Below, one piece after another: positions 58,087 to 64,000 of a stretch of DNA of 64,000 nucleotides. The notes under the pieces were generated by a model. The model had not been told where the DNA came from. It did not search any database and was given only the letters and a program-made list of their open reading frames with translations. The stretch spans positions 124,001 through 188,000 of the forward strand of contig NZ_CANKZA010000001.1 of the NCBI RefSeq assembly GCF_947488465.1, read 5' to 3'. Origin of the DNA: an uncultured Microbacterium sp. (lineage in GTDB: Bacteria; Actinomycetota; Actinomycetes; Actinomycetales; Microbacteriaceae). Each line of letters begins with the position of its first letter. Within the stretch, counting starts at the first letter, position 1. The position numbers and the translations under genes were made by a program.

Positions 58087-59634
58087 GTGAACAGCACCGC
58101 CACCAGCACCGTGCCCAAGATCCTCGTCGTGGGCGGCGGCTACGCCGGCTTCTACACGGCGTGGAAGCTCGAGAAGCACCTGCGCAAGGGTGAGGCGGAG
58201 GTCACGATCGTCGACCCGCTGCCCTACATGACCTACCAGCCGTTCCTCCCCGAGGTCGCTGCCGGTGAGATCGAAGCGCGTCACGTCATCGTGGGTCTGC
58301 GCCGTCACCTGAAGAAGACCAAGGTCGTCACGGCGAAGGTCACGGGCATCGACCACGCAACCCGCACCGCAACGATCACCCCCGAGCAGGGCGAGCCGTG
58401 GCAGGAGTCGTACGACCAGATCGTCGTCACTGCCGGGGCTGTCTCGCGGACGTTCCCGATTCCCGGTATCGCCGACAACGCGATCGGCCTCAAGACGATC
58501 GAAGAGGCTGTCGCGATCCGCGACCGCATCCTGACGAACTTCGACCGGGCGGCGAACCTTCCGGCGGGTCCCGAGCGTGATCGCCTCCTGACCGTCGTGG
58601 TCGTCGGTGGTGGCTTTGCAGGTATCGAAGTGTTCGCCGAAACTCGTGCCCTCGCGTCGTCGCTGCTGAAGGACTACCCGCAGCTGAGGTTCGAAGACAC
58701 CCACTTCCACCTCGTCGAGGCCATGGGCCGCATCATGCCCGAGGTGTCGTTGAAGACCAGCGAGTGGGTGCTCAAGAGCCTCGCCCAGCGTGGGGCGAAC
58801 GTGCACCTCGACACGCAACTGCAGAGCGCGGTCGACGGAAACGTCGAGCTCTCTACCGGTGAGACGATCCCCACGGACCTCATCATCTGGACCGCCGGTG
58901 TCATGGCGAACCCGACCGTCGTGCGCGGCAGCGACCTGCCGGTCGAGGAACGTGGCCGCATCCGCACGCGCGCCGACCTGCGCGTGGGTACCGAGGACGA
59001 GATCGTCGAGGGTGCCTGGGCGGCCGGCGACGTCTCGGCCGTGCCCGACCTCACCGGCAAGGGTGTCGGCGGATATTGCGTTCCGAACGCGCAGCACGCC
59101 GTGCGCCAGGCGAAGCTGCTCGCGAAGAACCTGGTCGCCGTTCTCCGCGACGAGGTCCCGCGCGAGTACATCCACCACAACCTGGGTGCCGTCGCGGGCT
59201 TGGGTCTCTACAACGGTGTCTTCCAGTCGAACAAGATCGCGCTGAAGGGCTTCGTCGCTTGGGTCGCGCACCGCGGCTACCACGGCCTGGCCATGCCGTC
59301 GTGGGAGCGCAAGTGGCGCGTGATCGGCGACTGGTGGCACAACTTCTGGCTCACGCGCGACAACGTGTCGCTGCAGACCGTGCAGAACCCGCGCTATGTC
59401 TTCGAGGAGTTCGCTGCACGCCCGCGTCCGGCCGCTCCCGCCGCCGAGCCGGCGGCCCCCGCAATCGACCCGAAGTCGGTCGCGGCGGAGAAGTCGGGCA
59501 CGACGCCTTCCACCGAGCAGCCGGCCGAGGCCACGCCTGTGGAGGCCGCGACCGTCACGGAGAAGTCTCCCGCGGCCGGCAAGACTCCCGCCAAGAAGCC
59601 GGCCCCGAAGGCGAAAGCCCCTGCCGCCGGCTGA
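58087..59634 (+). CDS. ndh: Type II NADH dehydrogenase
   Basis: This non-proton-pumping NADH:quinone reductase bound to the membrane face has 515 residues: FAD loop ILVVGGGYAGFYTAWKLEK, NADH loop VVVVGGGFAGIEVFAE, and AAGDVSAVPDLTGKGVGGYCVPNAQHAVRQ near the quinone end. About 85 C-terminal residues form an Ala/Pro/Lys-rich low-complexity tail (AAPAIDPKSVAAEKSG onward) beyond the enzyme core. GTG 58087 is likely; AAGGAG lies about 11 bases before it. Confidence 0.93.
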   Translation: MNSTATSTVPKILVVGGGYAGFYTAWKLEKHLRKGEAEVTIVDPLPYMTYQPFLPEVAAGEIEARHVIVGLRRHLKKTKVVTAKVTGIDHATRTATITPEQGEPWQESYDQIVVTAGAVSRTFPIPGIADNAIGLKTIEEAVAIRDRILTNFDRAANLPAGPERDRLLTVVVVGGGFAGIEVFAETRALASSLLKDYPQLRFEDTHFHLVEAMGRIMPEVSLKTSEWVLKSLAQRGANVHLDTQLQSAVDGNVELSTGETIPTDLIIWTAGVMANPTVVRGSDLPVEERGRIRTRADLRVGTEDEIVEGAWAAGDVSAVPDLTGKGVGGYCVPNAQHAVRQAKLLAKNLVAVLRDEVPREYIHHNLGAVAGLGLYNGVFQSNKIALKGFVAWVAHRGYHGLAMPSWERKWRVIGDWWHNFWLTRDNVSLQTVQNPRYVFEEFAARPRPAAPAAEPAAPAIDPKSVAAEKSGTTPSTEQPAEATPVEAATVTEKSPAAGKTPAKKPAPKAKAPAAG

Positions 59635-59653
59635 CGCCGCTCAGATCTGACGC

Positions 59654-59697
59654 CGAACCCTCATTCCCGCATCCCGCGGGGGTGAGGGTTCGTCTTT
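59654..59697 (+). terminator. Terminator of ndh
   Basis: CGAACCCTCA (59654-59663) pairs perfectly with TGAGGGTTCG (59683-59692), followed by TCTTT. The loop can form a smaller CCCGC/GCGGG pair. It begins 20 bases after the ndh stop. Confidence 0.85.
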
Positions 59698-59733
59698 GGG
59701 TCGGCTTCGTGCGCCCGACTACCCTGAGAGAGG

Positions 59734-59806
59734 GCCCCCGTAGCCCAATGGCAGAGGCAGGCGACTTAAAATCGCTCGAGTGTGGGTTCGAGTCCCACCG
59801 GGGGTA
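59734..59806 (+). tRNA. tRNA with anticodon UAA (Leu), short class I form
   Basis: The 73-base cloverleaf has acceptor GCCCCCG/CGGGGGT (first pair G-U), D stem GCC/GGC, anticodon stem GGCGA/TCGCT with loop CTTAAAA (anticodon TAA at 59767-59769), a 5-base variable loop CGAGT, and T arm GTGGG-TTCGAGT-CCCAC; discriminator A. CCA is not encoded. UAA reads UUA (Leu), yet bacterial tRNA-Leu normally has a long variable arm, which is absent here. Confidence 0.9.
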
Positions 59807-59825
59807 CGGGTTTCGCCCGCCTGAG

Positions 59826-61157
59826 TCACGCGCTCAGCGTGTAGCGGCGTCGTCCGCCGGGTCGTGGGGTTTGACTTCGGTCGATCCAGGGTGGCGGGAT
59901 GAACCAGATTTTCGCGTCGATGCCGGTGCCGTCGATGCGGATCTCCCAGCCGTCGTCGTGGATGCGGTGGTGGCAGGCGGTGCAGAGGAGGATGCCGTTG
60001 GACAGGTCGGTGGGGCCGTTTTTGCTCCACCAGGTGATGTGGTGGACTTCGGTCCAGGCGACGGGTGCTCCGCAGCAGGCGCAGCCGCCGTCGCGGAGGG
60101 CGAGGGCGAGTTTTTGTGCGCGGGTGAAGCCGCGTTTGTCGCGGCCCCAGTCGAGGATCTCGCTGTCACTGCCCATGACCCAGGGGATGACCTGCAGGTC
60201 GCAGGCGAGGCGGCGAAGCGCCCTGGCGGGGAGGGGCTGGTCGATCCCGTCGATGGTCGCGGCGCCGACACCGGTCTGCAGTTCGTCGAGGGTGACCCGG
60301 ACGATCACGGTCGTGGACGGGCCGGTGGGGAGTTGGTCGCAGCCGATCGCGTGGCGGCAGAGGGTGGCGAGCGCGTCGGCGCGCATCTGTGTCATCGATC
60401 GTTGGTCGCGGGTGGCGTCGTCGGCGTCGTGGTTGGCGCGGAGCGTGGCGGTGACGATGGCGTCGATGGCGGCTTTGATGGGCGCACCGGTTTCGATGTC
60501 GACCTGCCCGGTGAGGATGAATCTTCCGTCACGCTCGCGGATGGAGAAGTCGCGTTCCGCGCGGGCTTGCTCGTGTCGGGGCTCGACCCCGTCGGGGTCG
60601 AGGGTCGCTTCCGCGCGCACAAGGAGTCGGGCCAGTTCGTCCGCCCGCAGCCCGGGCGCCATCAGGGCGAGCTCCCGCTCCGCGGCGTCGAGCCGCCCGG
60701 CATCCACCCGCACCGTGATGCGGTCGAGCATCGACACGATCGCCGACGCCGTCGCGACGCTTAACGCACCCGCCCGCACTCCCGCCGCGACGTGCGGGTG
60801 CTTGGCCGGCAACTCCTCACCCGTGAGCGTCATGCGGGGCGCGGTGGCTTCGCCGACCTGCACGAGCTTCACCGCATCGCCGACGCTGGACCCGGTGGTG
60901 GCTTGGATGAACGCGACGGGGGAGCGGAACCCTTGTTTCTTCGCGAGGGAGTCTTTGCCGAGTTCGACCCGCGACTGCCGGGCGATCTCCGCCGCGACGG
61001 GCGCGAACGCGGCCTCGACCCGCCGCCGCAGCGCCCCGAACGCCTGGTTCACCGCGACGAGTTCACCCGCCGTCAATGCCCCCGGCGATCGCCCGCCACC
61101 GGCCGCGGTCAGCGCGTCGAGCGCTTCCGCGATGCCGGTGAGTGGGTTCTCTTCCAT
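59826..61157 (-). CDS. DUF222 / HNH endonuclease-like protein (13E12-repeat type)
   Basis: This is a 443-residue protein of the actinobacterial DUF222-HNH family. An N-terminal helical DUF222 region (ALTAGELVAVNQAFGALRRR, KKQGFRSPVAFI) is followed by a C-terminal HNH module CACCGAPVAWTEVHHITWW...GILLCTACHHRIHDDGW with zinc-binding Cys pairs and catalytic His-His. ATG 61157 follows TAGTCT by six bases on the reverse strand, a leaderless start. The family is repeated in many actinobacterial genomes and is suspected of mobility; function is not established. Confidence 0.88.
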   Translation of the reverse strand: MEENPLTGIAEALDALTAAGGGRSPGALTAGELVAVNQAFGALRRRVEAAFAPVAAEIARQSRVELGKDSLAKKQGFRSPVAFIQATTGSSVGDAVKLVQVGEATAPRMTLTGEELPAKHPHVAAGVRAGALSVATASAIVSMLDRITVRVDAGRLDAAERELALMAPGLRADELARLLVRAEATLDPDGVEPRHEQARAERDFSIRERDGRFILTGQVDIETGAPIKAAIDAIVTATLRANHDADDATRDQRSMTQMRADALATLCRHAIGCDQLPTGPSTTVIVRVTLDELQTGVGAATIDGIDQPLPARALRRLACDLQVIPWVMGSDSEILDWGRDKRGFTRAQKLALALRDGGCACCGAPVAWTEVHHITWWSKNGPTDLSNGILLCTACHHRIHDDGWEIRIDGTGIDAKIWFIPPPWIDRSQTPRPGGRRRYTLSA

Positions 61158-61347
61158 ACCTGAAGACTAGAACATACCTCCGACATTCGTCCGGGTTATC
61201 CACAGTCATCGTTCGAGGGAAACGGGGGGGGGCGCGTCGCGTCGCGAATCCCCGGTCGGAATTCCCCGTCGCCTGATTTGTTGCACCATGTGGAAGCACA
61301 CGGCACCCACCCACGAAGCAGGTGCCGCCCAGCGAAAGGTGAGAAAC

Positions 61348-61689
61348 ATGACCGAACGGTTCAGCGACCACACCATCCTCATCACCGGAGCCGGATCCGG
61401 ACTCGGACGAGCGTCGGCGGTCCGCCTCGCCTCGGAGGGCGCAGCTCTCTCGCTCGTCGACGTCTCGGAAGAGGGCCTTGCGGCCACCGCGGATGCCATG
61501 CGCGAGATCGCGCCGGATGCGAAACTGCTGACGATCGTCGCCGACGTCTCCAGCGACGACGACACGCAGCGCTACGTCGATGAGACGGTGTCGACGTTCG
61601 GTCGCATCGACGGCTTCTTCAACAACGCCGGCATCGAGGGGCGCCATCCGAATCCGGGTGGCCCGCCCTCGTTCCTTCCCCGTGCGTGA
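61348..61689 (+). pseudogene. Truncated SDR dehydrogenase (N-terminal half only)
   Basis: The frame starts MTERFSDHTILITGAGSGLG with a normal SDR cofactor loop, continues to VDETVSTFGRIDGFFNNAGI, then departs from the family at about 61640 and stops after 113 residues. The catalytic Ser and YxxxK half is absent, so it cannot be an active SDR. GAAAGG precedes ATG 61348. The break lies between the DUF222-HNH gene and the kinase, suggesting a deletion or recombination join. Confidence 0.8.
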
Positions 61690-61822
61690 CTTCTCGGTGC
61701 CACGGAAATCTCGACATAGCACCCTGATCGCGGGCGGTCAATGGCTCGTCACTTTCCGTGGACCGTCAGTATCGTCGGTGGTGTCTCAGGGGAGGAAGCG
61801 GCGTGGCCGAACGGTGTCAGGC

Positions 61823-63328
61823 ATGACCGCGTGGGGTGATCGGGGGATGCCCGCTGTCGGCGACGTCCTGGACCACCGCTATCGCCTCGATGAGTACCTG
61901 GGCGCCGGCGCGATGGCCTGCGTGTTCCGAGGGCTCGATGTGCAGTTGGGGCGCGAGGTCGCCATCAAGGTCTTCACCGCCCGCGTCGACGAACTCGGCG
62001 ACCGTGAGCGACGCCAGAAGGAAGCGCGGCTGCTCGCGACGGTGACGCATCCTTCGCTCATCGCCCTGTATGACGCGAGCTTCACAGGGGTCTCTGCCGA
62101 CTTCCTCGTGCTCGAATACGTCGATGGCGGGGCGTTGCGGCGCCTCATGGATGCCGGGCCGCTCCCGTCGGACGCGGTGGCCGCCCTCGCCTGCGACATC
62201 GGCGACGCCTTGCGGGCCGTGCACGAAGCGGGCATCGTGCACCGTGACGTCACACCGGGCAACATCCTCCTGAGGTCGGCGGTGGGCGGCACCGCGACGG
62301 CGCGCGCCGTGTTGAGCGATTTCGGCATCGCCCACGCACAGGATGCCGCGCGGCTTACGTCGCCCGGGATCGCCGTCGGTACGGCTGCGTATATGTCGCC
62401 GGAGCAGGCGCGCGGCGCCGACCCGCATCCGGCATCAGATGTCTACTCGCTGGGGCTTGTGCTTTTGGAGGCTCTCACCGGAACGCGCGCGTTCGCTCGG
62501 TTGGCGCCGATCGAGTCGATCGTCGCGCGTCTCACCACGCCGCCGACAATCCCGAGAGACCTCGAATACGGGTGGCGCACGCTCCTGACGGCGATGACGG
62601 CGATCGATCCGGCCGAGCGCCCGTCAGACGTGGACGTCGTCCGACGCGCGCAGGAGATGGTCGGCGGCACCGCTGCGCACGCGGCGCTGGCCGCGGCGGC
62701 CCTCCGGGAGGCGACGGCGCCGATGCCCGTGATGGGCAACGATGAAGCCGCGCTCGTCACTGCCGCGGGAGCGCCCGCCTCGGCTGCCTCCCCGGAGCCG
62801 GATCTTGCCGGTGAGACGCTCGCGTTTCCGCGGCGCGCGGAGATGCGCCGAGCCGCGCGCAGGGCTTCTGGCCGGACGGCGTCTGGGCATCGTCGGCGTG
62901 CGGGTCCGGTCGCCGTCGGCGTGCTGGCCACCGTGCTGCTCGTTGCGGGGTGGGCTGCCCTTCCCGCACTCGGTGAGATCGAGCTACCGACCGCCGACCC
63001 GACGTCCGTCCCGCCGGTGCAGACCACTGCCCCGGTCGAGGAGCCCTCGCCGGAGGTCGAGCCGGCTGTCGACGCGGAGATCGTCGATCTGCAGGTCGTT
63101 CCGACCGTTCCCGCGTCGCCAGCTCAGGACCTCGTACCGCACACGACGGTGCCGGCGACAGAGAAAGGCGCGGATTCGACCATCGACGGGACAGCGGTCG
63201 AGAACTCCGGGTCAGGCACGGGCAGCGGCGCCCGCCCGAACAGCACCAACGGCAACGGTCCGGGAAAGAACAGCGGAAACGGTGGCGGACGCGTCGGCAC
63301 AGGTCGGGACGAGCCTCCTGTGCCCTGA
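61823..63328 (+). CDS. Transmembrane Ser/Thr protein kinase (Hanks type)
   Basis: This is a kinase of about 501 residues. Gly loop LGAGAMACVFRGLD, catalytic Lys in EVAIKVF, HRDVTPGNILL, and DFG in LSDFGIAH are present; the activation segment runs to GTAAYMSPEQARG. The catalytic loop has Thr-Pro in place of Lys-Pro (HRDVTP), as in one actinobacterial subgroup. A helix (VAVGVLATVLLVAGWAALPA, about 370-390) leads to a Pro/Thr/Gly/Asn-rich outer tail without PASTA repeats. The start is uncertain (GTG 61814, ATG 61823 or ATG 61847). Confidence 0.88.
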   Translation: MTAWGDRGMPAVGDVLDHRYRLDEYLGAGAMACVFRGLDVQLGREVAIKVFTARVDELGDRERRQKEARLLATVTHPSLIALYDASFTGVSADFLVLEYVDGGALRRLMDAGPLPSDAVAALACDIGDALRAVHEAGIVHRDVTPGNILLRSAVGGTATARAVLSDFGIAHAQDAARLTSPGIAVGTAAYMSPEQARGADPHPASDVYSLGLVLLEALTGTRAFARLAPIESIVARLTTPPTIPRDLEYGWRTLLTAMTAIDPAERPSDVDVVRRAQEMVGGTAAHAALAAAALREATAPMPVMGNDEAALVTAAGAPASAASPEPDLAGETLAFPRRAEMRRAARRASGRTASGHRRRAGPVAVGVLATVLLVAGWAALPALGEIELPTADPTSVPPVQTTAPVEEPSPEVEPAVDAEIVDLQVVPTVPASPAQDLVPHTTVPATEKGADSTIDGTAVENSGSGTGSGARPNSTNGNGPGKNSGNGGGRVGTGRDEPPVP

Positions 63329-63448
63329 CTTTCGGTGTTCTGGCGCACTGACGAGGCGGCCGGCTCGGTGAGGTCGTCTGCTCGTCACCTCGTCCCGCGT
63401 TTCGTCGCGCCGCCCGGGGCTCTGTCCGTCCGACCCCGCGGTGGGACC
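63329..63448. other. Intergenic stretch without a recognised feature
   Basis: This is the first part of a 430-base gap between the kinase and the PLP-enzyme gene. Short open frames on both strands have no ribosome site and no recognisable protein character. Nothing can be assigned here. Confidence 0.4.
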
Positions 63449-63534
63449 TGCGCGGGGATCGCCGGAATCACGAGCACCGCGCCGAGGGCTTCGATGACGG
63501 ACCAGCCCAAGAACAGAACCACGACGTTGGGGCG
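63449..63534 (-). pseudogene. Possible relic of an MFS transporter gene
   Basis: The reverse strand encodes RPNVVVLFLGWSVIEALG followed by AVLVIPAIPAQV, a hydrophobic stretch that resembles helices 3-4 of DHA2-type MFS exporters. The rest of the frame on both sides is Arg/Pro/Gly-rich and not transporter-like, and no full-length gene is present. The remaining gap (63535-63758) shows only the promoter of the next gene (TAGGCT at about 63724). Identification is by eye and tentative. Confidence 0.4.
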
Positions 63535-63758
63535 ATGCGGGCGACCCGCAGCACTAAAAAGAGCTGGCCCGTGAGTGCTTCCCGTATGGCGATGCTCTGC
63601 ACGGGCGCCGCGACCGGCACGACGTTGCCGTAACCGGTCGCGCAGAATCTGACCAGAGGGAATCTCCGCGCATGCCCGCGGGTGGAACCCGAGTCTCACC
63701 GTAGGCGAGATCGCGTCTCGCTCTAGGCTGGTGCCATCCCGTCCGAAGGAGCCCACGG

Positions 63759-64000
63759 ATGTCCCTCGATTTGCTTGCCACGCCCGCGATCGGCCCGGCG
63801 GAACCGTGGGCGCACGCCTCCGACTACTGGCGCGCCCGCACGGAGGCGATCGCCGGCCTCTCCGGGCCGGTCGCGACGATCGACGTCGACGCCCTCCGCT
63901 TCAACGCGCTCGATCTTGTGGTCCGGTCTTCCGGCGTGCCGATCCGGGTCGCGAGCAAATCCATCCGCGTACCGGACGTGCTGGATGCGACCCTCGCACT
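63759..64000 (+). CDS. PLP-dependent alanine-racemase-fold enzyme (amino acid deaminase/aldolase type), partial
   Basis: The first 80 residues run to the window edge. After MSLDLLATPAIGPAEPWAHA comes VATIDVDALRFNALDLVVRS and PIRVASKSIRVPDVLDATLA, where the Lys in ASKS is the expected PLP attachment site. The pattern fits D-threonine aldolase/deaminase-like members of the alanine racemase N-terminal fold. AAGGAG and a TAGGCT -10 box precede ATG 63759. The substrate is not known and the C-terminal part is outside the window. Confidence 0.75.
   Translation, partial: MSLDLLATPAIGPAEPWAHASDYWRARTEAIAGLSGPVATIDVDALRFNALDLVVRSSGVPIRVASKSIRVPDVLDATLA

Noticed and set aside
61213-61222. G-run after the DUF222-HNH start as a phase-variable tract
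   Set aside because: It is intergenic and far from any start codon or promoter box that it could affect.
63385-63756. 123-codon reverse open frame as an intact gene
   Set aside because: Only about 30 residues are transporter-like; the rest is Arg/Pro-rich with no ribosome site, so it is treated as a relic.

Overview
The window is high-GC DNA with almost no gaps, frequent GTG and some TTG starts, many 4-base ATGA/GTGA gene overlaps, and many genes preceded by a TANNNT box exactly 6-7 bases before the start codon (leaderless transcripts). The glmU-prs-rplY-pth-mfd-mazG-eno-ftsB-DUF501-subtilase backbone, a DUF222-HNH gene and an Eis-type acetyltransferase point to an actinobacterium, most likely Microbacteriaceae and close to Microbacterium. 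This placement is inference from gene content and style, not from a search.

Layout. 0-9 kb: rsmA, a cyclic-nucleotide-type phosphoesterase, a Stealth sugar-phosphate transferase, an aldo/keto reductase, ispE, an Eis-like acetyltransferase and an ABC-F ATPase. 9-11.3 kb: a sulfur (persulfide) operon with a perfect CsoR/CstR-type operator, a CoA-disulfide-reductase/rhodanese fusion, a 53-residue Cys-rich microprotein and a CsoR-family repressor with C-A-C ligand positions. 11.3-17.2 kb: a MarR regulator, tRNA-Gln abutting glmU, prs and a P-type ATPase. 17.3-20.2 kb: a flavinylated-lipoprotein electron-transfer cassette (FMN-binding lipoprotein, ApbE, NqrB/RnfD-like membrane domain fused to a flavin reductase). 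20.2-21.6 kb: a DUF559-like nuclease-fold gene bracketed by related hairpins. 21.6-24.9 kb: a two-component system divergent from corA.

24.9-31.7 kb: a gluconate/idonate module. gntR-gnd diverges from gntP-idnO-idnD-gntK over paired AAGTA/TACTT operators, so imported gluconate is phosphorylated to 6-phosphogluconate and oxidised by Gnd. A degenerate gluconokinase paralogue follows. 31.7-37.4 kb: rplY, pth, a membrane protein and mfd. 37.4-45.7 kb: an APC permease with gdhA, a gamma-carbonic-anhydrase-like protein, ppc, nhaA, and a mazG that carries a palindromic element in frame. 45.8-54.3 kb: hisS, a frameshifted SGNH hydrolase, and an operon of tandem-HAD phosphatase plus a complete ECF transporter, facing a LacI regulator with CG-centred operators. 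54.4-59.8 kb: eno, ftsB-like, DUF501, subtilase, ndh and a short tRNA with a UAA anticodon. 59.8-64 kb: a DUF222-HNH gene, a truncated SDR, a Ser/Thr kinase, an apparent MFS relic and the start of a PLP-dependent alanine-racemase-fold enzyme.

The most unusual signals are (1) families of long interrupted palindromes, three bracketing the DUF559-like gene and one inside mazG; (2) the LacI / tandem-HAD / ECF transporter locus of unknown substrate; (3) the flavin electron-transfer cassette; (4) the CstR-type operon with its microprotein; and (5) two odd tRNA contexts. No CRISPR array, rRNA, insertion sequence or prophage was seen.
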